Of a stretch of 36,285 nt of DNA, positions 7,801-15,901 are shown in pieces. Every line of letters starts with the position of its first letter. Position 1 is the first letter of the stretch. The notes under the pieces are model-generated. The model was not told the origin of the DNA and ran no database searches. It worked only from the letters and a program-made list of their open reading frames with translations. The position numbers and the translations under genes were made by a program. This DNA comes from Lachnospiraceae bacterium. Lineage in GTDB: Bacteria > Bacillota > Clostridia > Lachnospirales > Lachnospiraceae. The stretch covers positions 1-36,285 of the forward strand of contig JAFTFD010000296.1 of assembly GCA_017449745.1 (NCBI GenBank), given 5' to 3'.

Positions 7801-7831
7801 GAAAATGCCAGAGACATTGGATGCCTCTGGC
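7801..7831 (-). terminator. Weak terminator-like hairpin between serA and DUF1015 gene
   Basis: On the minus strand GCCAGAGGCAT pairs with ATGTCTCTGGC (11 bp with one G-U) at 7807-7831, followed by ATTTTC. It starts 20 nt after the serA stop. The short T-run suggests partial termination, so the DUF1015 gene may be expressed at a lower level than serA. Confidence 0.55.
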
Positions 7832-7851
7832 TGTAATTCGATATTCTGCTC

Positions 7852-9015
7852 TTATTTCAGGATACGGATCCTGAAAACGCCCTCTGCCTTGGCGAGTCTT
7901 TCTGCCACATCAGCCGGCATAGGGGTATCTATGTCGAGTACGGTAACAGCATACTCGCCTCTGGACTTGTTGGTCATGGCAGAGACGTTGATGCCCGCAT
8001 CACCTGTCACGGCCGTGAACTTGGTGATCATATTCGGGATATTTCTGTGAAGGACCAGGATCCTTCCTGCGGAATGGCAGGCGCCTGCATCAACGTTGGG
8101 GTAATTGACGCTGTTGATGATGGTGCCGTTCAGCAGGTATTCCTGCAGCTCATCCACAGCCATCTTCGCGCAGTTGGTCTCGGACTCCTCTGTGGAAGCG
8201 CCAAGGTGCGGTGTTGTGATGCATCCGCGGTGTCCGGCGACGGTCGGATTCGGGAAATCGGAGACATAGCGGCGGACCTTACCGCTGTCGAGAGCGTCCA
8301 TCATGGCTGCCTCATCGACCAGCAGGTCTCTCGCCATATTCAGGACGATCACGCCGTCCTTCATCATCGCGATCTGGTCGCGGCCGATCATGCCCCTCGT
8401 TGCATCCATCAGCGGAACATGGATGGAAATGATATCGCAGTTGCGATAGATGTCATTCACATCTGTAAAGTGTGTGACCTTTCTGGAAAGGTTCCAGGCG
8501 CTGTCGACGGAGACGTAAGGGTCATAGCCGTAAACATCCATGCCGAGATAGACAGCGGAGTTGGCGAGGCGCACGCCGATGGCGCCAAGACCGATGATAC
8601 CGAGCTTTTTGCCCTCCAGCTCAGTGCCTGCGAACTGCTTCTTCTCTTTTTCTACACTGGCTGCAATGTCCTTGTTGTTCCAGTTGGCGCGGACCCAGTC
8701 AACGCCTTCGACGATATCGCGGCTTGCGAGGAGCATGCCGGCAATGACCAGTTCCTTAACACCGTTTGCATTGGCTCCGGGAGTGTTGAAGACAACGATA
8801 CCCTTCTCGGCACATTTGTCCAGGGGAATATTGTTGACGCCTGCGCCAGCTCTGGCGATCGCCAGGAGCTGATCGGAGAATTCCATGTCGTGCATCTTGG
8901 CGCTTCTGACTAAAATACCCTGCGCCTGTGCAAGATCATCCGTTTTTTCAAAAGCATCGCAGAAACGCTCTGTTCCTGCCGCTGCAATATTGTTCAGTTC
9001 TGCGTATTTAAACAT
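7852..9015 (-). CDS. serA: D-3-phosphoglycerate dehydrogenase
   Basis: Oxidises 3-phosphoglycerate to 3-phosphohydroxypyruvate with NAD+, the first committed step of serine synthesis. The 387-residue protein has the D-2-hydroxyacid dehydrogenase fold: substrate domain (1-90 and about 275-305), NAD-binding Rossmann domain with GLGAIG at 142-147, Arg229 in NMARD and His270 in PHLGAST. A C-terminal ACT domain (about 317-387) is the usual site of allosteric serine control. The block that normally reads DVFExEP is VSDFPNP here, so the usual catalytic Glu has no obvious counterpart; I recall this variant from other Clostridia. ATG at 9015 has a GGAGGA site. It lies 96 nt after serC, with a hairpin between. 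Confidence 0.95.
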   Translation of the reverse strand: MFKYAELNNIAAAGTERFCDAFEKTDDLAQAQGILVRSAKMHDMEFSDQLLAIARAGAGVNNIPLDKCAEKGIVVFNTPGANANGVKELVIAGMLLASRDIVEGVDWVRANWNNKDIAASVEKEKKQFAGTELEGKKLGIIGLGAIGVRLANSAVYLGMDVYGYDPYVSVDSAWNLSRKVTHFTDVNDIYRNCDIISIHVPLMDATRGMIGRDQIAMMKDGVIVLNMARDLLVDEAAMMDALDSGKVRRYVSDFPNPTVAGHRGCITTPHLGASTEESETNCAKMAVDELQEYLLNGTIINSVNYPNVDAGACHSAGRILVLHRNIPNMITKFTAVTGDAGINVSAMTNKSRGEYAVTVLDIDTPMPADVAERLAKAEGVFRIRILK

Positions 9016-9068
9016 CTTGATCCTCCATGCCGGACTATTCGATCAATGCCGGCAGCTGCTAACGTTCA

Positions 9069-9091
9069 ACGGACTTAGTCTGCAACTAAGT
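9069..9091 (-). other. Intercistronic hairpin between serC and serA
   Basis: GGACTTAGT pairs perfectly with ACTAAGTCC (9 bp, 5-nt loop). No T-run follows in either direction, so it is not an intrinsic terminator. It may protect the serC part of the message or regulate serA translation. Confidence 0.45.
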
Positions 9092-9111
9092 CCTTGACGC
9101 GGTCAGTTAAA

Positions 9112-10191
9112 TCAATGCTTTACTTCAAAGTCCTTCATGAACTCGACAAGCTTCTGTACACCTTCGATCGGCATCGCATTGTAGATGGATGCGCGCATGC
9201 CGCCGACGGTTCTGTGTCCCTTAAGGGCGATGAAGCCGTTAGCCTCTGCGGACTTGATGAACTCCGCCTCCATATCCTTGTCGCCGATCACGAAAGGAAC
9301 ATTCATAAGAGAACGGTCTTCTCTGCGGACAGTTCCCTTGAACAGTTTGCTCTCATCGAGGTAGTCGTACAGGATCTTTGCCTTGGCCTGATTGTATTTT
9401 TCGATCTCTGTAAGGCCGCCGCGCTTCATCAGCCACTCGAAAACAAGACCGCAGATATAGATATTGTAGCAGGAAGGCGTGTTGTACATGGAGCCGTTGT
9501 CTGCATGGATCTTGTATCTGAGCATGGTAGGAGTTCCGGGGAGAACGTCCTCACGGATCAGGTCCTCGCGGATGACTGCGATCGCAAGACCTGCAGGACC
9601 GATGTTCTTCTGCACTCCGCCGAAGAAGACGCCGTATTTTTCGACATCAATAGGTCTTGAAAGGAAATTGGAGGAAACATCGGATACGAGAATGTGTCCC
9701 TTTGTGTTGGGCAGAGTGAAATACTCTGTTCCGTAAATCGTATTGTTCTCGCAGATGTATACATAGTCGACATCTTCGGGAATGTCCAGATCGGAGCAGT
9801 CCGGAATATAGGAGAAAGTCTTATCCTCGGAGGATGCGATCTTGATCGCCTCGCCGTACATGGCGGCTTCCTGATAAGCTTTTTTTGCCCACTGGCCGGT
9901 AACAATATAAGCAGCCTTGCGGTTGACCATCAGGTTCATGGGGATCATGGCAAACTGCGTGGATGCGCCGCCCTGCAGGAACAGGACCTTATAGTTGTCA
10001 GGAACGCCCACAAGCTTGCGGAAGTTCTCTTCTGCCTTCTTGATAATTCCGTCGTAAACCTTTCCGCGATGGCTCATTTCCATAACGGACATGCCGCTGC
10101 CCTGGTAATCCATCATTTCGGATGCTGCCTGCTGAAGGACTTCCTCCGGAAGCATGGCGGGACCTGCGGAAAAATTATAAACTCTGCTCAT
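9112..10191 (-). CDS. serC: Phosphoserine aminotransferase
   Basis: Transfers the amino group of glutamate to 3-phosphohydroxypyruvate, giving phosphoserine; a PLP enzyme of fold type I, active as a cytosolic dimer. The 359-residue length is typical. The protein opens RVYNFSAGPAMLPEEVL, has EMSHRGK (about 38-44), FLQGGASTQF (71-80), Asp171 in the VSDVSSNF block and the PLP Schiff-base Lys195 in GGVQKNIGPAG. ATG at 10191 is preceded by AAAGGAG. First gene of serC-serA-DUF1015; this order converts the serA product further, while no serB phosphatase is in the window. Its 175-nt leader contains a 20-bp palindrome and an operator-like repeat over the predicted promoter. Confidence 0.97.
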   Translation of the reverse strand: MSRVYNFSAGPAMLPEEVLQQAASEMMDYQGSGMSVMEMSHRGKVYDGIIKKAEENFRKLVGVPDNYKVLFLQGGASTQFAMIPMNLMVNRKAAYIVTGQWAKKAYQEAAMYGEAIKIASSEDKTFSYIPDCSDLDIPEDVDYVYICENNTIYGTEYFTLPNTKGHILVSDVSSNFLSRPIDVEKYGVFFGGVQKNIGPAGLAIAVIREDLIREDVLPGTPTMLRYKIHADNGSMYNTPSCYNIYICGLVFEWLMKRGGLTEIEKYNQAKAKILYDYLDESKLFKGTVRREDRSLMNVPFVIGDKDMEAEFIKSAEANGFIALKGHRTVGGMRASIYNAMPIEGVQKLVEFMKDFEVKH

Positions 10192-10282
10192 TCTTGATGT
10201 CTCCTTTTATCTCTATTTATCCGTGTGATTTCCCAGAAAGACGCATTCGTTCTTCTGATGAAAAGGATCCGATTTTTCTAAG

Positions 10283-10302
10283 CAGCATTCTTAAGAATGC
10301 TG
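10283..10302. promoter_or_regulatory. 20-bp perfect palindrome in the serC leader
   Basis: CAGCATTCTT followed directly by AAGAATGCTG, a perfect symmetric sequence about 95 nt before the serC start and downstream of the predicted promoter. It would suit a dimeric repressor acting as a roadblock, or an RNA hairpin; the lack of a T-run argues against a terminator. No T-box hallmark sequence is present nearby. Confidence 0.45.
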
Positions 10303-10352
10303 GCAAAGATCTTGTGAAAAAGGGGTTCGCTTTACAGCTTTAACATAATGAA

Positions 10353-10379
10353 GTTAAAATTGATTGACAGGATTTTAAC
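10353..10379. promoter_or_regulatory. Inverted repeat over the serC -10 region, possible operator
   Basis: GTTAAAAT-N11-ATTTTAAC, a perfect 8-bp inverted repeat with 19-bp centre spacing (two helical turns). One arm contains the predicted -10 hexamer and the other lies just downstream of the start site, so a dimeric repressor bound here would block initiation. Confidence 0.4.
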
Positions 10380-10400
10380 ACGCTGAACGATACCATACAA
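10372..10400 (-). promoter_or_regulatory. Candidate promoter of the serC-serA operon
   Basis: Minus strand TTGTAT (10395-10400), 17-nt spacer ending TGT, then TAAAAT (10372-10377): an extended -10 promoter. It lies just downstream of the L,D-transpeptidase terminator and 180 nt before serC, in the only non-coding stretch available. Confidence 0.5.
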
Positions 10401-10456
10401 TTCACAAGTTATACATTTTTCATCGCTAACTTAATGAAAAAACTGTAAGAATGTCA

Positions 10457-10511
10457 ATAAAAATGCAGATATGCCCCGGAAGTATGCGTGCTGCCGCTGG
10501 CCTATCTGCAT
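10457..10511 (-). terminator. Rho-independent terminator after the L,D-transpeptidase gene
   Basis: ATGCAGATA (10463-10471) pairs with TATCTGCAT (10503-10511), with additional inner GCC/GGC pairs and a long loop; the minus strand continues TTTTTATTG. It begins 16 nt after the stop codon and closes the ilvD-ilvB-transpeptidase segment. Confidence 0.7.
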
Positions 10512-10527
10512 GATCTTTTGCTGATAC

Positions 10528-11859
10528 TTACGGGATCACGATCGCAGGAGTCCCCACACTGACCATGGAGTAAAGAGTGCGCTCCATATCAAGAGGAACA
10601 TTGATGCAGCCGTGGGAACCGTTATAGGTATAGATATTGCCCCCGAATGACCTGCGCCATGTAGCATCGTGAATGCCAATGCTGTTGCCTACGATCGGCA
10701 TCCAGTAGTTGACGAAGGAGGCATAGCCGCGGCCCACCAGAGTCTGGTTGAGCTGTTTCGCGCGGACATAATAGATACCCGTAGGCGTATGATGTCCGTT
10801 GGAAGTATTGCCCGTCACGACAGGAGTCTGGAGCGCGAGCTGGGAATTCTGGTAGTAATACAGCATCTGGTTGCCGATATCCACCTCGATGTACGTATCA
10901 CCGACATCATAGGACGGAACGTGCATCTCCTGCGCTCCGGAGAGGATCGCCGTCGGCAGATACAGATACTCGCCATAAGAGTAAATATAGCGGCTCTGGT
11001 ATGTGCCTCCGCTCATGGGAACGATGCCTTTGTTCGTGGAATGGAACTGAAGCGTATTCTGCCTCTTGGCATACTGTGACTGCAAAGAACCGACAAATGC
11101 AGCAAGTTTGGCCGGATCGATGACGTAGCTCCTGGTGGTCTGATCCACAGCATAGGTGCCGTTCGGATTGGTCAGCATCAGTGTCATGGCGATCTGGCTG
11201 TTGAGCTCAAAATACTGTCCGTTGCCGAAATCATAGACGATCTCGCACTTCGGAGGAGCCGGCGCCTTGGGATCCTTGCGGCGGATCTCCTGGTAGGCGG
11301 CCTGATAGGAGGCCTGCGCACGGGATGCCAGCTCCTGCTGGGTAAGTCCTGCAGCAGCCATGGATGCTGCCTGTATGGCAGGAGTCTGCTGCTGAAGGAT
11401 CTCGGTCATAGCCGCCTGCTGCTGATTGAGGGTCACTGCAGAAGCTGCTTGCTGTGCCTGTGCAGCCAGCTGAGCCTGAGCGGCCTGCTGTGCCTGTGCA
11501 GCCTGTTGTGCCTGAGCAGCTGACTGCGGCTGGGCCGCCGCTGGTGCGGCCGACTGAGCAGCCGATGCATCTGCTGAATTCTGGACAGCATCCGCTGAAG
11601 AAAGCGGCAGCGCCGTGATCCCGGAAGCAGCGGCAGCCTGCGTCATGGCAGTGATCGCCGCCTCCTGCTGCTGCGGATCAGTGATCCCTGCAGCGGCAAG
11701 CTGGGCTCTCAGCTGTTCCAGAAACTGCTCTGCCACCTGTTCCTGCAAAATCTCTGCTTCCGTTTTAGGGGCAGCGGTGCTGTTCCCTGCTGCATATACA
11801 GGTGCGGAAAGACCAAAAACACAAATTATAACAAGAGCAACACTTCGGAAGATCTTCAT
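10528..11859 (-). CDS. Secreted L,D-transpeptidase (YkuD domain) with Ala/Gln-rich region
   Basis: Cross-links peptidoglycan (3-3 links) or attaches ligands to it, outside the membrane. The 443-residue protein starts with a signal peptide (KIFR, hydrophobic VALVIICVFGLSAP, cleavage after the AYA-type VYA/A around residue 23). Residues 30-200 are Ala/Gln-rich with AQAQQA-type repeats (114-140), probably a flexible or coiled region. Residues about 205-290 resemble the putative peptidoglycan-binding domain 4 often paired with YkuD. The YkuD domain spans about 322-442, with His397 in GIHDATWR and the catalytic SHGCIN (Cys418). ATG at 11859 has only a modest AGGTG site. It begins 41 nt after ilvB with no terminator between, so it is probably co-transcribed with ilvDB, an odd partnership without obvious functional logic. 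Confidence 0.93.
   Translation of the reverse strand: MKIFRSVALVIICVFGLSAPVYAAGNSTAAPKTEAEILQEQVAEQFLEQLRAQLAAAGITDPQQQEAAITAMTQAAAASGITALPLSSADAVQNSADASAAQSAAPAAAQPQSAAQAQQAAQAQQAAQAQLAAQAQQAASAVTLNQQQAAMTEILQQQTPAIQAASMAAAGLTQQELASRAQASYQAAYQEIRRKDPKAPAPPKCEIVYDFGNGQYFELNSQIAMTLMLTNPNGTYAVDQTTRSYVIDPAKLAAFVGSLQSQYAKRQNTLQFHSTNKGIVPMSGGTYQSRYIYSYGEYLYLPTAILSGAQEMHVPSYDVGDTYIEVDIGNQMLYYYQNSQLALQTPVVTGNTSNGHHTPTGIYYVRAKQLNQTLVGRGYASFVNYWMPIVGNSIGIHDATWRRSFGGNIYTYNGSHGCINVPLDMERTLYSMVSVGTPAIVIP
11440..11520 (-). repeat. In-frame repeat tract coding AQAQQA units
   Basis: Short imperfect tandem units (CAGGCACAACAGGCT-like, 15-18 bp) code residues 114-140 of the L,D-transpeptidase. Such tracts can vary in copy number by slippage, changing the length of the spacer before the catalytic part. 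Confidence 0.6.
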
Positions 11860-11900
11860 AAAACACCTAAATATTTAAAAAAGATAAAACATTGATTTCT

Positions 11901-13610
11901 TTAGCTGCGTTCCGCAAGGTCTGCAGCATCAAAGGCTTCCTCGATCGAAGCTCCCGGGGAGACCATCGGGAACACCTTGTCATCCTCATCGATCAGGACG
12001 TCGACGAGAACGGGATGCCCGGGCTCCTTGTCAGTTCCTGCAGCAATCGCAAGAGCTTTCTTGAGAGCCTTTTCCATCTCTTCCGGCTTGGTGATGCGGA
12101 TCGCCGCACAGCCAAGCCCCTCTGCTACTTTGCAGTAGTCGACCTTGTCCGTCAGGACGGTCTGGGAATAGCGCTTTCCGTAGTACAGATCCTGCCACTG
12201 CCGTACCATGCCGAGCACGTGATTGTTGACGACGACTTCAATGATCGGGATATTGTAACGGCTGGCCGTCGCAAGCTCGTTCATATTCATGCGGAAGCAT
12301 CCGTCGCCGGCAATATTGATAACGGTCTTGTCCGGGCAGGCGCATTTTGCGCCGAGGGAAGCACCGAGGCCGTATCCCATTGTGCCAAGTCCGCCGCTGG
12401 AAAGGAAGGTGCGGGGCTCTGAATAGGTGTAATACTGGGCAGCCCACATCTGGTGCTGGCCGACGTCTGTCGTGATCAGCGCCTTGCCCTTTGTCAGCTC
12501 ATCGAGCTTTTCAATGACCATAGGGCAGGTCAGCACGGTCTTGTCATACTGCAGTGGATAGCGAAGCTTTAAGTCGCGGATCTCGCTCATCCACAGCTCA
12601 TGGGAAGTTCTTGTCAGTTTGCTGTTGATCTTCTGCAGGATCTCCTTGAGATCGCCGACAACGGCGTGACTGACCTTGACATTCTTGTTGATCTCCGCCT
12701 CATCGATGTCGATGTGGATGATCTTGGCACCGCTGGCAAACTTTCTGGGGTTGCCGGCGACGCGGTCAGAGAATCTGGCGCCGAGCGCAATGACAAGGTC
12801 TGCCCTGGAAATGCCGAGGTTGGAAGCTTTGGTTCCGTGCATGCCGATCATGCCCGTATAATGGCGGTCGTGCCCGTCGAAGGCACCTTTTCCCATCAGC
12901 GTATCGCAGACAGGAGCGTCGACCAGGCTGACAAGGTCTTTAAGCTCTGCAGAAGCTCCGGAGGCAATAACGCCGCCTCCTACATACAGGAACGGCCTTT
13001 TTGCCTTTCCGATCATAGTGACGACTTTATCGATATCCGCATCCGTATATCTCGCGATCCGCTCTGTCTCAAAACAGTTCTCTGCGGCGGGTTCAAAATT
13101 GCAGGTCGCAGCGGTCACATCCTTTGTGACGTCGACGAGGACGGGACCGGGTCTTCCGCTTCTTGCGATCTTAAATGCCTTGCGGATCGTATCGGCCAGG
13201 ATCGAGACATCTTTGACGATATAGCTGTGCTTGGTGACGGGCATGGTGATGCCGGCGATATCCACCTCCTGGAAGGAATCCTTGCCAAGAAGAGGCAGAG
13301 TCACATTGCAGGTGATCGCGACGATCGGAATGGAATCCATGTAAGCAGTTGCGATGCCGGTGACCAGATTGGTCGCGCCGGGACCGCTGGTTGCCAGGCA
13401 GACGCCGACCTTGCCGCTCGCGCGGGCATAGCCGTCGGCCGCGTGGGCAGCACCCTGCTCGTGGCTCGTCAGGACATGAAAGATCTTATCCTGCTGCTTA
13501 TATAAGGCATCATAGACGTTCAGGATCGCACCGCCGGGATATCCGAATACGGTATCTACCCCCTGTTCCAGGAGGCACTGAACGATAATATCGGAACCGT
13601 TCATTTTCAT
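11901..13610 (-). CDS. ilvB: Acetolactate synthase, large (catalytic) subunit
   Basis: Condenses two pyruvates to acetolactate, or pyruvate and 2-oxobutyrate to acetohydroxybutyrate, the entry step of valine/leucine and isoleucine synthesis. The 569-residue protein has the three-domain ThDP enzyme architecture: catalytic Glu51 in SHEQGAAHAADGYA, FAD-region GARFSDR (277-283), and the ThDP/Mg motif starting at GDG 435-437 with Asn-Asn near 462-463. The biosynthetic (FAD-containing) type is favoured over catabolic AlsS by SHEQGAAHAADG, QVEVDIAG-like DSFQEVDIAG and pairing with ilvD. ATG at 13610 lies 8 nt after TGAGGT. It follows ilvD by 67 nt with a hairpin between. No regulatory subunit gene ilvN is in the window. 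Confidence 0.96.
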   Translation of the reverse strand: MKMNGSDIIVQCLLEQGVDTVFGYPGGAILNVYDALYKQQDKIFHVLTSHEQGAAHAADGYARASGKVGVCLATSGPGATNLVTGIATAYMDSIPIVAITCNVTLPLLGKDSFQEVDIAGITMPVTKHSYIVKDVSILADTIRKAFKIARSGRPGPVLVDVTKDVTAATCNFEPAAENCFETERIARYTDADIDKVVTMIGKAKRPFLYVGGGVIASGASAELKDLVSLVDAPVCDTLMGKGAFDGHDRHYTGMIGMHGTKASNLGISRADLVIALGARFSDRVAGNPRKFASGAKIIHIDIDEAEINKNVKVSHAVVGDLKEILQKINSKLTRTSHELWMSEIRDLKLRYPLQYDKTVLTCPMVIEKLDELTKGKALITTDVGQHQMWAAQYYTYSEPRTFLSSGGLGTMGYGLGASLGAKCACPDKTVINIAGDGCFRMNMNELATASRYNIPIIEVVVNNHVLGMVRQWQDLYYGKRYSQTVLTDKVDYCKVAEGLGCAAIRITKPEEMEKALKKALAIAAGTDKEPGHPVLVDVLIDEDDKVFPMVSPGASIEEAFDAADLAERS

Positions 13611-13630
13611 GGCTGTTTACCTCAGAAATA

Positions 13631-13659
13631 CCGCCGGAGGCCTTAAGCCTCCGAAGCGG
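13631..13659 (-). other. Strong hairpin between ilvD and ilvB
   Basis: CCGC-CGGAGGC pairs with GCCTCCG-AA-GCGG, 11 bp with a two-base bulge and a 5-nt loop. Only a few scattered T residues follow, so it is unlikely to terminate fully. It probably tunes the ilvD:ilvB ratio or stabilises the ilvD message. Confidence 0.5.
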
Positions 13660-13677
13660 CAGTCATATGTATCGGGA

Positions 13678-15348
13678 TCAGTTCTTGGGAAGCTCCAGGA
13701 CTGCGCCGCGGTTTCCGCTGGTGACCATGGAAGCATATCTGACAAGATAGCCGTCTGTTACGCGGGGAGTGCGCGGTTTCCAGGCTGCCTTTCTGCGCGC
13801 AAGCTCCTCATCGGAGACCTTGACGTTCAGGGAATTGCCGGGAATATCGATGGAGATGATGTCGCCTTCTTCGATGAGGGCGATCGGTCCGCCGACAGCA
13901 GCCTCCGGGGAGACATGTCCGATGGCGGCACCTCTGGAAGCGCCGGAGAAACGGCCGTCCGTGATCAGAGCTACAGTGGAGCCGAGTCCCATTCCGATGA
14001 TCGCGGAGGTGGGATTGAGCATCTCTCTCATGCCGGGACCTCCTTTAGGACCCTCATAGCGGATCACGACGACATCCCCGTCGTGGATCTGTCCGGACTT
14101 GATGGCTGTGATCGCATCTTCCTCGCAGTCAAAGACGCGGGCAGGGCCCTCGTGCTTCATCATTTCAGGAGCTACGGCAGAACGTTTTACGACGCCTGTA
14201 TCGGGAGCAATGTTGCCCTTGAGAACGGCGATACCGCCGGTCTGGGAATAGGGATTCTCGAGCGGGCGGATGACTTCGGGATCGCGGTTAACGGCCTTGT
14301 CGATATTCTCTCCCACTGTCTTGCCGGTCACGGTGATGCAGTCAAGATGCAGCAGATCCTTTTTGGTCAGCTCTTTCATGACCGCATAGATACCGCCGGC
14401 CTCGTTGAGATCCTCCATGTAGGTGGGACCAGCGGGAGCCAGGTGGCAGAGGTTGGGTGTTCTGTCGGAGACCTCATTGGCGAATTCCATATTGAGGTCA
14501 ATGCCGCACTCGTGTGCGATCGCGGGCAGATGCAGCATTGTGTTTGTGGAGCATCCGAGAGCCATATCCACGGTCAGGGCATTCTCAAAGGCTTCCTGGG
14601 TCATGATATCTCTCGGGCGGATATCCTTGTCGATGAGATCCATGATCGCATAGCCTGCCTCTTTGGCAAGACGGATCCTTGCGGAGTAAACGGCAGGGAT
14701 CGTTCCGTTTCCGCGAAGGCCCATGCCGATGACCTCTGTCAGGCAGTTCATGGAGTTTGCTGTGTACATACCGGAGCAGGAGCCGCAGGTAGGGCACACA
14801 TTTTCTTCAAAGTTTTCCAGTTCCTGCGCCGTGATCTTGCCTGCCTCGTAGGAACCGACAGCCTCGAACATGGAGGAAAGGCTTCTCTTCTTTCCGCCGA
14901 CATGTCCGGCCATCATAGGTCCACCGGAGACAAATACGGTAGGTACATTGACACGTGCAGCGGCCATCAGAAGTCCGGGCACGTTCTTGTCGCAGTTGGG
15001 GATCATAACAAGGCCGTCGAAAGCATGCGCTCTTGCCATACATTCCGTGGAATCCGCGATCAGATCTCTGGTCACGAGAGAATACTTCATGCCGACATGG
15101 CCCATAGCGATTCCGTCGCAGACTGCGATGGCAGGGAACAGGACGGGGAATCCGCCGGCTTCCGCTACGCCTAGCTTTACAGCCTCGGCGATCTTATCCA
15201 GATTCATATGTCCGGGAACGATCTCATTATAAGAACAGACGATGCCGATCATCGGCTTTTTGCGCTCACTGGCTGTTACACCAAGGGCGTTGAAAAGGCT
15301 CCTGTGGGGTGCCTGCTGGGTACCGCTTTTAACTCTGTCACTGATCAT
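13678..15348 (-). CDS. ilvD: Dihydroxy-acid dehydratase
   Basis: Dehydrates 2,3-dihydroxy-isovalerate and -methylvalerate to the 2-oxo acids, the third step of branched-chain amino acid synthesis; an Fe-S enzyme of the cytosol. The 556-residue length is normal. Conserved blocks are [14 protein letters not shown] (35-47), [13 protein letters not shown] (75-87), [11 protein letters not shown] (Cys119) and [16 protein letters not shown] (Cys191), which supply likely cluster ligands, and PGGVGM-like C-terminal [13 protein letters not shown] at 15348 has an excellent AAAGGAGG site. It precedes ilvB; ilvC, which would supply the intermediate step, is not present here. A terminator-like hairpin sits directly upstream of its ribosome binding site. 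Confidence 0.97.
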   Translation of the reverse strand: MISDRVKSGTQQAPHRSLFNALGVTASERKKPMIGIVCSYNEIVPGHMNLDKIAEAVKLGVAEAGGFPVLFPAIAVCDGIAMGHVGMKYSLVTRDLIADSTECMARAHAFDGLVMIPNCDKNVPGLLMAAARVNVPTVFVSGGPMMAGHVGGKKRSLSSMFEAVGSYEAGKITAQELENFEENVCPTCGSCSGMYTANSMNCLTEVIGMGLRGNGTIPAVYSARIRLAKEAGYAIMDLIDKDIRPRDIMTQEAFENALTVDMALGCSTNTMLHLPAIAHECGIDLNMEFANEVSDRTPNLCHLAPAGPTYMEDLNEAGGIYAVMKELTKKDLLHLDCITVTGKTVGENIDKAVNRDPEVIRPLENPYSQTGGIAVLKGNIAPDTGVVKRSAVAPEMMKHEGPARVFDCEEDAITAIKSGQIHDGDVVVIRYEGPKGGPGMREMLNPTSAIIGMGLGSTVALITDGRFSGASRGAAIGHVSPEAAVGGPIALIEEGDIISIDIPGNSLNVKVSDEELARRKAAWKPRTPRVTDGYLVRYASMVTSGNRGAVLELPKN

Positions 15349-15375
15349 AGTAATAGCCTCCTTTTAAATGTTACA

Positions 15376-15404
15376 AGAAAAGAAGGCTGCTAGCCTTCTT
15401 TTCT
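15376..15404 (-). terminator. Terminator-like hairpin between yajC and ilvD
   Basis: A perfect 13-bp stem (AGAAAAGAAGGCT, 3-nt loop) with a U-rich 3' arm followed by TTGTAA. It is 17 nt after the yajC stop and only about 14 nt before the ilvD ribosome binding site. There is no room for an ilvD promoter between, so either it leaks or ilvD is started inside yajC; a controlled attenuator is possible. Confidence 0.6.
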
Positions 15405-15421
15405 AAAATGCAGGATGTCGA

Positions 15422-15745
15422 TTATGATGCCGCGCCGTCTTCCGGCTTCTCGATCTGAACGATCGCTGCCTTCTGCATGGGGATACGGCAGTTCTTGTTG
15501 TTGCCGAATTCCACGATGACGGTATCCTCTGTCATATCAATGACGATGCCGTAGAAGCCTGCTGTCGTCAGGACGCTGTCGCCTACAGCAAGCTGTGAGA
15601 GCATGTCCTGTTTCTGCTTCTGTTCCTTGCGCTGCGGGCGGATCAGGAAGAAGTAGAAAAATACGCCGAGAACAACGATATAGATGAGTGTCACCATACC
15701 GCCGACACCGGCGCCGGCCTGAGCTGTTAAAAGAAGAGCATTCAT
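15422..15745 (-). CDS. yajC: Preprotein translocase auxiliary subunit YajC
   Basis: Small membrane partner of SecDF that assists Sec-dependent export. The 107-residue protein has one transmembrane helix at about 17-36 (VTLIYIVVLGVFFYFFLI) followed by the family hallmark RPQRKEQKQKQDML and a C-terminal domain with VGDSVLTTAGFYGIV. Start at 15745 has GGAGG at good spacing. Its position just downstream of tgt matches the widespread tgt-yajC order, although here a terminator-like hairpin and a 195-nt gap separate them and secDF is not downstream. Confidence 0.95.
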   Translation of the reverse strand: MNALLLTAQAGAGVGGMVTLIYIVVLGVFFYFFLIRPQRKEQKQKQDMLSQLAVGDSVLTTAGFYGIVIDMTEDTVIVEFGNNKNCRIPMQKAAIVQIEKPEDGAAS

Positions 15746-15854
15746 AGTATAACCTCCAGTTATTTTACCTGTTTTGCAGCGGAACTCTCATAAGAAAGCC
15801 AGCCGCAGTGCTACTAATATACAACAAAGTTAGCATTTTTTACAGTCAAAACTT

Positions 15855-15883
15855 ATTTTATACAAAAAAAGTATGATAATCAA
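15855..15883 (-). promoter_or_regulatory. Candidate promoter of yajC
   Basis: Minus strand TTGATT (15878-15883), 17-nt spacer, TAAAAT (15855-15860), followed by a leader of about 105 nt. It lies right after the tgt terminator-like hairpin. The region is AT-rich, so alternatives exist. Confidence 0.42.
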
Positions 15884-15901
15884 TTAGCTTGTGATGGAAT
15901 G

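Noticed and set aside
10122..10343. Plus-strand 73-residue ORF in the serC leader
   Set aside because: No RBS, no similarity recognised, and it covers the serC start region, the palindrome and leader bases that have their own explanation.
10192..10456. T-box leader (tRNA-Ser) before serC
   Set aside because: No T-box hallmark sequence and no terminator/antiterminator pair next to serC.
13609..15174. 521-residue plus-strand ORF opposite ilvD
   Set aside because: Antisense shadow; its translation has no domain and its start sits at the ilvB start region without an RBS.
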